From NCBI GenBank assembly GCA_016721625.1, contig JADKHR010000001.1, positions 248,001 to 312,000 on the forward strand: a stretch of DNA of 64,000 nt, read 5' to 3'. Position 1 is the stretch's first letter, and every line of letters begins with the position of its first letter. This DNA comes from Elusimicrobiota bacterium (GTDB lineage: Bacteria; Elusimicrobiota; Elusimicrobia; FEN-1173). This document shows positions 45,458 to 53,099 of this stretch, piece by piece. A model generated the notes under the pieces. The model worked only from the letters and a program-made list of their open reading frames with translations. It did not search any database and had not been told where the DNA came from. Both the position numbers and the translations under genes were made by a program.

Positions 45458-46188
45458 TCGGACGGCGTTACTTTTTTCTCTTTTGTCTGGTTCTTTCCGC
45501 TGGGGTTTATGGGGCGGGGCAGGAAGCTTTTGAACAAGCGAACAAAGCCTACCAACAGGGAGATTTTGCCGCGGCACGGGAGAGTTATGAGCATTTAACC
45601 GGCGCGGGGATTGGCGGGGTCACTCTGTGTTACAATTTAGGGAACGCTTACTACCGCTTGGGGAAAATGGGTCAGGCTCGGCTGTGGTATGAACGGGCCC
45701 TGGAAGCATCGCCGCGGGACGAGGACGCCCGGTACAATCGAGACCTGGTGCGGGAACGGGTGGGGGAGACCGAGGGGACGAACGACGGTTTTAAAGAACT
45801 TTCCGGCGCGCTGTGGGTGGCGGCCAGCGTAGCCAACCTCTTGTTTTTCGTTTTGCTCTCCCTGGGACTTTACCGCGAAACCGAATGGGTTTGGTGGGGA
45901 CGATGGTTCACGGGCATCCTGTTTGCCATTCTTTTGTCCGCGGTGATCGCGGCCCAACGCCAAGCGTCGGTTCGATGGGGCGTTATCACGGTCGAACGCG
46001 CCGAGGCCCGCACGGGGCCCAGCGCCCAGGACCAAGTGGGTTTTGTGGCTCCCGAAGGCCACCGGGTGGTTCTCCTCGACAACCTCAACGATTGGATCCA
46101 AATCGGCGTCCCGGCTAAAGGGCTTAAAGGCTGGGTCCTGAGCGCCGAGGTAGAACCGGTTCGACGGCCGCTTTCGTCATTCCATTAA
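45454..46188 (+). CDS. batE: BatE-like TPR protein with SH3 domain
   Basis: Signal peptide, then TPR units (EQANKAYQQGDFAAARESYEHL shown by its core AYQQGDFAAARE; YNLGNAYYRLGKMGQARLWYERAL by its core NAYYRLGKMGQA), two membrane helices (ASVANLLFFVLLSLGLY and FTGILFAILLSAVIAAQ) and a C-terminal bacterial SH3-like domain (ARTGPSAQDQVGFV, GLKGWVLSAEV). 244 residues. Last gene of the MoxR/Bat operon, convergent with the antiporter gene 31 bases away. Confidence 0.82.
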   Translation: MIGRRYFFLFCLVLSAGVYGAGQEAFEQANKAYQQGDFAAARESYEHLTGAGIGGVTLCYNLGNAYYRLGKMGQARLWYERALEASPRDEDARYNRDLVRERVGETEGTNDGFKELSGALWVAASVANLLFFVLLSLGLYRETEWVWWGRWFTGILFAILLSAVIAAQRQASVRWGVITVERAEARTGPSAQDQVGFVAPEGHRVVLLDNLNDWIQIGVPAKGLKGWVLSAEVEPVRRPLSSFH

Positions 46189-46219
46189 ACAACCCCGTTT
46201 CCCTCGCCTAAAAACCCAT

Positions 46220-47676
46220 TTACGCCTGGCCTGTAAGTATTTTACGGACGGCGGGGAGGTTGTTGGCGTTGACCAAGACTTGAAGAACGTCTCCTTCTTC
46301 TAAGACGGTGTCACCGGTGGGGATGAAGAATCGTTCGTTCCGGTTGATCAAAACCACCAGGCTGTCTTTGGGCATTTTGAGTCCCACAAGCGTTCTGCCC
46401 GCCACGCCTTCCCCGTAAGGGACAAAATAATCCACCAGGTCCGCGTCGGTCCCGTCCATGGGGTCGAATTCCAGAGGGTAGCGGCGTTTGGGGGCCAGGG
46501 GTTCGTCCACCTTGAGTTTTCGGGCCATCCAGGGGATGGAGGTGCCTTGCAAAAGAACGGACGCCAGGACAATGAAGAAAACCAGGTGGAAAAGCGTTTG
46601 GGCGTTGGGCAAGCCGGCCAACAGGGGAAATAAGGCCAGGACAATGGGCGCCGCCCCCCGGAGACCCACCCACGCCACCATGAGCCGTTCGCGAATTCCC
46701 AGCCGGGAAAAAGACAATAGGATAAAAACCGAAAAGGGACGCGCGACGAAAATGAGAAGTCCCGCTAGAAAAAGACCTTTCCCGGCGACGGGGACCAATT
46801 GAGTGGGGTAAACCAATAGGCCGAGCGCGAGGAACATGGCTATTTGCATGAGCCAGGCCACACCGTCTTGAAACCGTTGGATCGTCCTTCGATGGCTGAA
46901 AGGGGTCCGCCCCATGGTGAGTCCCATGACATAGGCCGCGAGAAATCCGTTGCCTCCCAGAAAAGAACAGAAGCCGTAGCCTAAAAGGACCAACGCCAAC
47001 GTGAGCACGGGGTAGAGCCCCTCGAATTCCAGCTTCAGCCGGTTTAGAAGAAAGAGCGCCCCGCGGGCAAAGCCGATCCCGCACACCACCCCCAACGACA
47101 TTTGCCTGGCAAAACTGAGAACCCACTCCGTCCACCCCCCGCCTTTTCCTTCCAGCAGGCTGATCATCAAGACCGTTAAAAACACCGCCATGGGGTCGTT
47201 GGAACCGGATTCCAATTCCAGGAGCGGACGGAGACGATTTTTTAAACTGGTTCGCTGGGAGCGAAGAATGGCGAACACACCGGCCGCGTCCGTGGACGAA
47301 ACGATGGCCCCCAGCAGAAATCCCTCTTTCCAAGAGAAATTCAAAACCCAAACAGATCCTGCGGCCATGACTGCCGCGGTCAGCACCACGCCCCCCGTGG
47401 CCAAAGAAAACCCTTCCCCGAGCACCGGGCGGGTGGAGAGCCAATCCGTGTCTAAACCGCCGGCAAAGAGAATGCAAACCAGAGCCATGACCCCGACGGC
47501 TTGCGCGATGACCGCGTTGTCGAAGTCAAACCCTCCCGGCCCGTCCACTCCCGCTAACATGCCGATGGCCAAAAGACCACCAACACCGGGATCCCCAACC
47601 GGTCCACGGTTTTGCTGAGAACGACGCTGAGCACCACCAGGAGCGCCGCTCCCGCCAACTAGGCTTCGAAGGTCAT
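46220..47676 (-). CDS. Potassium/proton antiporter, NhaP2/CPA1-type with RCK_C domain (disrupted near the N-terminus)
   Basis: A cation/proton antiporter with about twelve helices. Family features: IGMLAGVDGPGGFDFDN near the start, LGAIVSSTDAAGVFA and LELESGSNDPMAVFL with the transport aspartates, and a C-terminal RCK_C domain (GRTLVGLKMPKDSLVVLI, GDTVLEEGDVLQVLV). At the N-terminus the frame is broken at the A run 47571-47574, and upstream of it ATG 47676 is followed after four codons by TAG. The segment between (LVVLSVVLSKTVDRLGIPVL) clearly belongs to helix 1. Either TTG 47658 is the start, or a second base error exists. About 485 residues after repair. Confidence 0.82.
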
Positions 47677-47725
47677 GGGTCCATTTTAGCAATTCACGCG
47701 CCGTTCCTTTTTCGTTAGAGAACCT

Positions 47726-47733
47726 GGTATAAT
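47726..47733 (+). promoter_or_regulatory. Extended -10 promoter of nspC
   Basis: TGGTATAAT with a perfect TATAAT at 47728-47733; the -35 is poor, as usual with an extended -10. The leader would be about 7 bases and has no Shine-Dalgarno. Confidence 0.6.
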
Positions 47734-47746
47734 CCATCCACGAAAT

Positions 47747-48901
47747 ATGATGAATAATGCCGATACCTCTATCTATGAGATCGCCGACCAGCTCCGTGAG
47801 ACCATACCCACCCCCTACTATCTGATCGACGAATCGCGGCTTCTGCGGAATTTGGAGAAGATCCAACGCGTGCGCGAGATTTCTGGCGCCAAAGCGGTTT
47901 TGGCGCTCAAGTGTTTTTCCACCTGGGCCGTTTTTGACCTCATGAAGAAATACATGGACGGCACCACCTCCAGTTCTCTCTTCGAAGCGAAACTCGGGGC
48001 GGAGAAGTTCGGGAAAGAGGTCCACGCCTACAGCGTGGCCTGGTCGGCCGATGAGATCAAAGCCGTTCGGCCCTTAGCGACTAAAATCATTTTCAACTCC
48101 TTGTCTCAATTGAAGTTGTTTCTACCGGAGGTGAAAGGTTTACCTCTGGGGCTCCGCATCAACCCAGGGGTGAGCCATTCCCATTTCGACCTGGCCGACC
48201 CGGCGCGGGAATTCTCTCGGCTCGGGGTTATTTCCTTGGACGAAATCCTTCCCATGGCCTCGGCTCTTTCCGGCGCCATGTTCCATTGCCAGTGCGAGAA
48301 CGATGACCTCGAAAGCTTTTGTCGCATCGTGGATCACATCGCCAAACGCTATGGCCCCCTTCTTGAAAAATTGGAATGGGTGAGCTTAGGAGGAGGAATT
48401 TATTTCACCAAAGAGGGCTACCCGCTCGATGCTTTCGCGCGGAAGATCAAAGAGTTCTCCCAGCGTTTCGATGTCCAAGTTTATTTGGAACCGGGGGAAA
48501 CCGCCGTCACTCGCTCGGGATTTCTCGTGACGAAGGTGTTGGACATCGTGCACAATGGAATGGATGTCGCCATCGTTGACGCCGCCGTGGAAACCCACAT
48601 GTTGGATTTGTTGATCTACAGCACGGATGCTAAAATGGAGCCGATGCCCGAAGGCCCGCACGCCTACGCCTTGGCGGGAAGAACCTGCCTGGCGGGAGAT
48701 GTTTTTGGGAAATATTCTTTTCCGGTGCAGCTCCAGGTGGGAGATTTAATTCCGTTCTCAGACGCGGCGGGTTACACGATGGTCAAGAAAAACTGGTTTA
48801 ACGGCGTGGCGATGCCGAGCATCGCGGTTCGTCGCTTGGACGGCCGGGTGGACGTTGTGAAACGGTTCACCTATGACGATTACGTGGCCAGTCTCTCTTA
48901 G
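47747..48901 (+). CDS. nspC: Carboxynorspermidine decarboxylase
   Basis: NspC is a PLP enzyme that decarboxylates carboxynorspermidine or carboxyspermidine, the last step of the alternative polyamine pathway. The PLP lysine is in ALKCFSTW near residue 55. Further motifs: LGLRINPGVSHSHFDLADP, MFHCQCENDDLESFC (substrate-specific helix), LEWVSLGGGIYF, YLEPGETAV and LAGRTCLAGDVFG. 384 residues, full length. The partner dehydrogenase lies 88 bases downstream. Confidence 0.95.
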   Translation: MMNNADTSIYEIADQLRETIPTPYYLIDESRLLRNLEKIQRVREISGAKAVLALKCFSTWAVFDLMKKYMDGTTSSSLFEAKLGAEKFGKEVHAYSVAWSADEIKAVRPLATKIIFNSLSQLKLFLPEVKGLPLGLRINPGVSHSHFDLADPAREFSRLGVISLDEILPMASALSGAMFHCQCENDDLESFCRIVDHIAKRYGPLLEKLEWVSLGGGIYFTKEGYPLDAFARKIKEFSQRFDVQVYLEPGETAVTRSGFLVTKVLDIVHNGMDVAIVDAAVETHMLDLLIYSTDAKMEPMPEGPHAYALAGRTCLAGDVFGKYSFPVQLQVGDLIPFSDAAGYTMVKKNWFNGVAMPSIAVRRLDGRVDVVKRFTYDDYVASLS

Positions 48902-48989
48902 TTGCCCGATTCATCGGGCGCGTTTGGACGGCCCGGGGCGATCGTTCTGGGTGAAGGGGAATCCTAAAAGCGGAGTGGAGGAAAACAAA

Positions 48990-50240
48990 GTGAAAAAGAA
49001 TGTCCTTATCATCGGCGCCGGCGCTGTCGGCCATGTGGCGGCCCACAAGTGCGCCCAACACAACCGCGTGCTTGGGAACATCTGCATCGCTTCCCGACGG
49101 AAAGAAAAATGCGACGCCATCATTGAGAGCATCCAGCGCAAACAAAACATTCAAGACCCCTCCCAGAAACTCTATTCGCGACAGGTCGACGCCATGGATG
49201 TTCGGGCGACCACGAAACTGATCCGGGACACCAAATCGGAAATCGTCATTAATTTGGGCCAAGCCTACGTGAACATGTCGGTGCTCGAAGCCTGCATCAA
49301 GGCAGGGGTGACTTACATGGACACCGCCATCCACGAAGATCCCAACAAGGTCTGCGAAGATCCGCCCTGGTATGCCAACTACGAATGGAAGAGGAAGTCG
49401 CGGTGCAAGAAAAAAGGGATCAACGCCATCTTGGGTGTTGGGTTCGACCCCGGCGTCGTCAACGCCTATTGCGCTTTGGCGAAGAAACATCATTCCGACA
49501 CCATCGATACCATCGATATTTTGGACGTGAATGCGGGGAGCCACGGGAAGTATTTTGCGACGAACTTCGATCCGGAAATTAATTTTCGAGAATTCAAAAA
49601 GGTTTGGTCCTGGATCGACCGTAAATGGGTGGCCTCCAACGTCCACACGGACCGTTGGCTGTTTAAGTTCCCCATGGTGGGCGAGCGGGCGGTGTTCCTG
49701 AATGGTCACGACGAATTGCACTCGCTTTACAAAAACATCAAAGCCAAATCCATCCGATTCTGGATGGGGTTCGGCGACCATTACTTGAACGTTTTTAACG
49801 TGCTGAGCAACATCGGGATGCTGTCGGAGGTCCCGGTCAAGACGGCGGAGGGGGTGGAGGTCGTTCCGCTGAAAGTTTTGAAAGCGGTTCTGCCGGACCC
49901 GGCCTCTCTCGCGCCCAATTACACGGGGTTCACCTGCATCGGGAACTTGGTCAAGGGGAAAAAGAACGGCAAACATAAAGAAATATTTATTTACAACACC
50001 TGCGATCACACCGCCTGCTACAAGGAGGTGGAATCCCAGGCCATCTCTTACACCGCCGGCGTGCCGCCGGCCGCCGCCGCGATTCTGGTGGCCCAAGGCG
50101 TTTGGAATCCGAAGACCATGGTCAACGTGGAACAGCTGGATCCCGATCCTTTTATCGCGCTGTTGGACACCATGGGTCTCCCCACTTTGATTGAAGATCG
50201 GACCCCGAGCGCCAAGGCGGAAAAGGATGCCTCCCGGTGA
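48990..50240 (+). CDS. Carboxynorspermidine synthase (saccharopine dehydrogenase family)
   Basis: This NADPH-dependent enzyme condenses aspartate semialdehyde with diaminopropane or putrescine to the substrate of NspC. A Rossmann motif LIIGAGAVGHVAAHKC lies at residues 6-21. INLGQAYVNMSVLEACI and GVGFDPGVVNAYC are typical of the family, and the C-terminal domain ends with ILVAQGVWNPKTMVNVE. 416 residues. GTG 48990 has GTGGAGGA upstream. Adjacent to nspC, which supports the specific name over lysine metabolism. Confidence 0.92.
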   Translation: MKKNVLIIGAGAVGHVAAHKCAQHNRVLGNICIASRRKEKCDAIIESIQRKQNIQDPSQKLYSRQVDAMDVRATTKLIRDTKSEIVINLGQAYVNMSVLEACIKAGVTYMDTAIHEDPNKVCEDPPWYANYEWKRKSRCKKKGINAILGVGFDPGVVNAYCALAKKHHSDTIDTIDILDVNAGSHGKYFATNFDPEINFREFKKVWSWIDRKWVASNVHTDRWLFKFPMVGERAVFLNGHDELHSLYKNIKAKSIRFWMGFGDHYLNVFNVLSNIGMLSEVPVKTAEGVEVVPLKVLKAVLPDPASLAPNYTGFTCIGNLVKGKKNGKHKEIFIYNTCDHTACYKEVESQAISYTAGVPPAAAAILVAQGVWNPKTMVNVEQLDPDPFIALLDTMGLPTLIEDRTPSAKAEKDASR

Positions 50241-50257
50241 AGATGGAGGGGAACCAA

Positions 50258-50851
50258 ATGAAAAGCTGGGCCGTTTCTCTACTCTTGTTTGGAGGTCTCA
50301 TGTCCCCCTTCAGCCATGCCGGAAAAACTGAGTTTGCCACTTTCGCGGGCGGCTGTTTTTGGTGCATGGAACCGCCTTTTGAGGGGAAAACGGGCGTAAC
50401 AGAGGTGGTCGCGGGTTACGCCGGGGGGACGAAACCGAACCCGACGTACGAAGACGTCTGCACCGGGACCACCGGACACGCAGAGGTCGTGCGGGTCACT
50501 TTTGACCCCGCCGTCATTTCCTACCAAAAACTTCTGGATATTTTCTGGCAGAACATCGATCCCACAACGGAGAATGCCCAGTTCGCGGACCATGGGAGCC
50601 AATACCGAACCGCCATTTTTTATCATTCCGATGAACAGAAACGATTGGCGGAAAAATCAAAACAGGCCCTCGCCCAATCCGGGAAGTTCAAAGATCCCCT
50701 CGTGACGGAGATCGTCCCAGCGGGCGTCTTTTACCGGGCGGAAGAATACCATCAGGATTATTTCAAGAAACAGCCCTTCCGTTACAAGGGATACAGCGAA
50801 GGGTCTGGCCGGGCCGGTTTCCTAAAAAAAACTTGGGCCCCAACGAAATAA
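50258..50851 (+). CDS. msrA: Exported peptide methionine sulfoxide reductase MsrA
   Basis: MsrA reduces methionine-S-sulfoxide in proteins. The active site GCFWC lies at residues 32-36 after a signal peptide (WAVSLLLFGGLMSPFSHA), so the enzyme acts outside the cytoplasm. Other family stretches are GYAGGTKPNPTYEDVCTG, GHAEVVRVTFDP, HGSQYRTAIFY and EEYHQDYF. 197 residues. ATG 50258 follows GGAGGGG; GTG 50237 overlapping the previous stop is less likely. Cotranscription with the polyamine genes is likely. Confidence 0.93.
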   Translation: MKSWAVSLLLFGGLMSPFSHAGKTEFATFAGGCFWCMEPPFEGKTGVTEVVAGYAGGTKPNPTYEDVCTGTTGHAEVVRVTFDPAVISYQKLLDIFWQNIDPTTENAQFADHGSQYRTAIFYHSDEQKRLAEKSKQALAQSGKFKDPLVTEIVPAGVFYRAEEYHQDYFKKQPFRYKGYSEGSGRAGFLKKTWAPTK

Positions 50852-50912
50852 CCGACGTCTATCTGAAGCGCCTTTTCTCACCCGCTTGCGGAAGAGGGGG
50901 GGAGAGGGGCCT

Positions 50913-51437
50913 TTGAAACTTCTCTCCGTCCTTCCATTTCTTTTTTTTATCGCCATCGCCGCCCGGCACGCCCGCGCCCATCGCTGGGGGGATGCCCTCT
51001 GGATGTGTCATCTTTCCAACCTTCTTTTGGCGGGCGGGCTTTTTTTTAGCAGTGCTTTTCTAGTTTTCATGGCCCTGCCCTGGCTCCTGTTCGGCATTCC
51101 GCTCTGGTTGGGCGATGTCGTCCGAACCAAAAAGGTGGTGCCGATTTCGGTCATCACCCACTTTGGTGGAGCGGGGCTCGGCCTCTTCGCCGCATCCAAG
51201 TTGGGTCCGGCCCCCGGAACCTGGTGGGCTTCTTGGCTCTTCGCGCTGGCCGCCCAGGCCATCTGCCGCGCCGCCACGCCCGCGGAATGGAACGTCAACG
51301 TTTCCCATCGAATTTACGATGGTTGGAAAAAGCACTTCAAATCCTTTGGGTCGTTTTGGCTCTTCTGCATCAGTTTGGCCGCTCTTATTCTCTGGGCCAT
51401 GGACAAGGTTCTCTCTGCCTTCTTTGCCCGATATTGA
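50913..51437 (+). CDS. Unknown integral membrane protein
   Basis: 174 residues with about five hydrophobic helices, family not recognised with certainty. Notable polar pieces are RHARAHRWGDALWMCHLSN near the start (HxxN-like, in a membrane context), ISVITHFGGAG and WNVNVSHRIYDGWKKHF. TTG 50913 is preferred because GGAGAGGGG precedes it; TTG 50886 is possible. It follows msrA by about 60 bases. Its last bases overlap the predicted tRNA promoter. Confidence 0.6.
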   Translation: MKLLSVLPFLFFIAIAARHARAHRWGDALWMCHLSNLLLAGGLFFSSAFLVFMALPWLLFGIPLWLGDVVRTKKVVPISVITHFGGAGLGLFAASKLGPAPGTWWASWLFALAAQAICRAATPAEWNVNVSHRIYDGWKKHFKSFGSFWLFCISLAALILWAMDKVLSAFFARY

Positions 51438-51462
51438 TTAACGGCCTTGGGCGTGCTATCAT
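51434..51462 (+). promoter_or_regulatory. Predicted promoter of the repeat/tRNA-Gly transcript
   Basis: TTGATT (51434-51439), a 17-base spacer and TATCAT (51457-51462). Transcription would start near 51469, about 260 bases before the tRNA, so the tandem repeats are inside the predicted tRNA precursor. Confidence 0.6.
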
Positions 51463-51491
51463 CGTCGGAATAACGGGGTCCGGCCTAAAGA

Positions 51492-51730
51492 GGGCTCCCG
51501 TAAGATAGAAGGAAAACCATGGCGGGTGCCCCTCATGAAACGGGACTCCCGTAAGATAGAAGGAAAACCATTGCGGGTGCCCTGGCCAACACCGCCAGGA
51601 CTCCGCACATTGAAAACATAGTAATGATGCGGGTGTCCCTCATGTAGCGGGACTCCCGTAAGAATGAAGGAAAACCATAGCGGGTGCCCCTCATGAAACG
51701 GGACTCCCGTAAGAATGAAGGAAAACCATA
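51492..51730 (+). repeat. Tandem ~51-bp repeats directly before and in phase with tRNA-Gly
   Basis: Units start with GCGGGTG at 51522, 51573, 51629 and 51680, and the tRNA itself starts with GCGGGTG at 51731, the next step of the series. Unit lengths are 51, 56, 51 and 51; a partial unit precedes them from 51492. Three units are nearly identical (GCGGGTGCCCCTCATGAAAC, a small hairpin ACGGGACTCCCGT, then a tail ending GGAAAACCATA). The second unit shares only its first ten bases and differs after that. The array is contiguous with no spacers, so it is not CRISPR. Confidence 0.85.
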
Positions 51731-51804
51731 GCGGGTGTAGTTCAATGGTAGAACGGCAGCCTTCCAAGCTGCACACGAGGGTTCGATTCCCTTCACCCGC
51801 TCCA
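51731..51804 (+). tRNA. tRNA-Gly (anticodon UCC)
   Basis: Acceptor GCGGGTG (51731-51737) pairs with CACCCGC (51794-51800). D arm GTTC/GAAC, anticodon stem GCAGC/GCTGC around loop CTTCCAA with anticodon TCC, and T arm with TTCGATT are all present. The discriminator base is T and CCA (51802-51804) is encoded. 71 bases plus CCA. Both ends are reused in the flanking repeats. Confidence 0.95.
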
Positions 51805-52061
51805 ATTTAATTTTTCCCTTCCCATGAGGGTGAAGGGCCGCTCCCACGCGGCACTTCCGCTAGCGCAGTCGGAATCGAAGCCAACGGCCCCGCCGTCTCA
51901 TCCAACAATGAAATCCATGGTTGGGACGGCACCGACGATGGAAATCAATGTAAGACGGTGCCGCCTTGAATGGCGGAAAAGCAACGCGAAGCGTTGCGGA
52001 AGGGGCAGTGGCCGGCCTCCGGTGGAGCGCCGAAGGCGCGGGGGAGGAGGGATTCCCTTCA
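51796..52061 (+). repeat. 266-bp direct repeat, copy A, starting in the tRNA-Gly 3' end
   Basis: Begins with CCCGCTCC, the tRNA 3' acceptor end, and finishes with GATTCCCTTCA, the T-arm sequence that precedes it in the tRNA. It contains several perfect small inverted repeats (GCCGC/GCGGC, CGGCACCG/CGGTGCCG, GCAACGC-GAA-GCGTTGC, GCGCC-GAA-GGCGC). It differs from copy B at one position (52023). Open frames across it have no family features and are not called as genes. Confidence 0.85.
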
Positions 52062-52099
52062 TCCCTTCCTACAAACAGGGACCATGCCTGGCGGCATAG

Positions 52100-52365
52100 C
52101 CCGCTCCAATTTAATTTTTCCCTTCCCATGAGGGTGAAGGGCCGCTCCCACGCGGCACTTCCGCTAGCGCAGTCGGAATCGAAGCCAACGGCCCCGCCGT
52201 CTCATCCAACAATGAAATCCATGGTTGGGACGGCACCGACGATGGAAATCAATGTAAGACGGTGCCGCCTTGAATGGCGGAAAAGCAACGCGAAGCGTTG
52301 CGGAAGGGGCAGTGGCCGGCCTCCGGCGGAGCGCCGAAGGCGCGGGGGAGGAGGGATTCCCTTCA
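52100..52365 (+). repeat. 266-bp direct repeat, copy B
   Basis: Copy of 51796-52061 at an offset of 304 bases, with one difference seen. It ends GATTCCCTTCA, followed by CCC, so 14 bases of the tRNA T-arm/acceptor region are reproduced at 52355-52368. A 38-base unique sequence (52062-52099) separates the copies. The following 52369-52478 is non-coding with no clear signal. Confidence 0.85.
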
Positions 52366-52478
52366 CCCACTGTGTTTAAAAATTTCCCTACGCCCCCAAA
52401 TCCAAAAACAATAATGCGTTAATTCGTTGTTTTGGCCCATGGGGGGCGTTAACGAACGGGGATGGTCTTGAGAGGGGA

Positions 52479-52931
52479 TTAACCGGTTTTCTCGGAAGGG
52501 GACTCGCAAAGGTTTTTGAGGTTTTGATTGAGGGCCTCGAATCCTCGCCGGAAACGGGTGTTGAGGAAAGAATTCCAAATCAGAGGCACCAGCAAACCCC
52601 GAAATTCTTCTCGATGGACCAATCGCACTCGGTTCGCTCCCTCCGGAAAAAGCTCAAATATGTGGGTGCCATCCAGGATGCCGGGAACTATCATATGCCC
52701 GAGCCAGACAAACTCGCATCCAGGAACCAAACGAAGCACCTGGATGGAATAGGGTTGCTCGGCCCGGCCCGGAGGGTGAATGCGGATGGCCAGTGTTTCC
52801 CCTGGGGCGACCTTGCCCTTGGCGTAGACGATAAATGGATTCCACTCCGAGTAACGTTCTACATCTGTCAGCGCTTCAAACACTCTCTCCGCAGATGCTT
52901 CAATGGTTACCTCGGTATAAAGTTCCCTCAT
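52479..52931 (-). CDS. SRPBCC (START-like) domain protein
   Basis: 150 residues of the polyketide cyclase/START-like fold: EVTIEASAERVFEALTDVERYSEWNPFI at the N-terminus (key core ERYSEWNPF), PGETLAIRIHPPGR in the middle and the long C-terminal helix with RRGFEALNQNLKNL. These proteins bind hydrophobic ligands; the ligand here is unknown. The start ATG 52931 is supported by GAGAGG upstream; an earlier ATG at 52964 lacks this. Divergent from the LysR gene 168 bases away. Confidence 0.8.
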   Translation of the reverse strand: MRELYTEVTIEASAERVFEALTDVERYSEWNPFIVYAKGKVAPGETLAIRIHPPGRAEQPYSIQVLRLVPGCEFVWLGHMIVPGILDGTHIFELFPEGANRVRLVHREEFRGLLVPLIWNSFLNTRFRRGFEALNQNLKNLCESPSEKTG

Positions 52932-53099
52932 GGCGGCACCTCTCTTGCTGGCCACGGTGTTCACAAACGGGTATAAGAAGCGAACAACGAACGTATTTTA
53001 CCTGTTAAAGATTGCAAATATTTAAAAAAAATGGGCGGGCGTGGAAGAACGGCCATTATTGAGTGTCCGTTCGTAAACCGCTTTTGTTAATATAAAAAA

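Noticed and set aside
46220..48025. A longer antiporter gene starting beyond 47676
   Set aside because: The frame continues by chance into the nspC promoter and nspC itself; the true N-terminal helix is in another frame from 47676/47658.
51492..51730. CRISPR array
   Set aside because: Units are contiguous without unique spacers, begin with the tRNA acceptor strand and no cas genes are near.
51459..51847. Repetitive open frames on the minus strand over the 51-bp repeats
   Set aside because: They run through the tRNA and only reflect that 51 is divisible by three.
51824..52379. Open frames of about 90-140 codons across the 266-bp repeats, on both strands
   Set aside because: They only follow the repeat, begin and end at different places in each copy and cover hairpin-rich DNA. 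No protein features.
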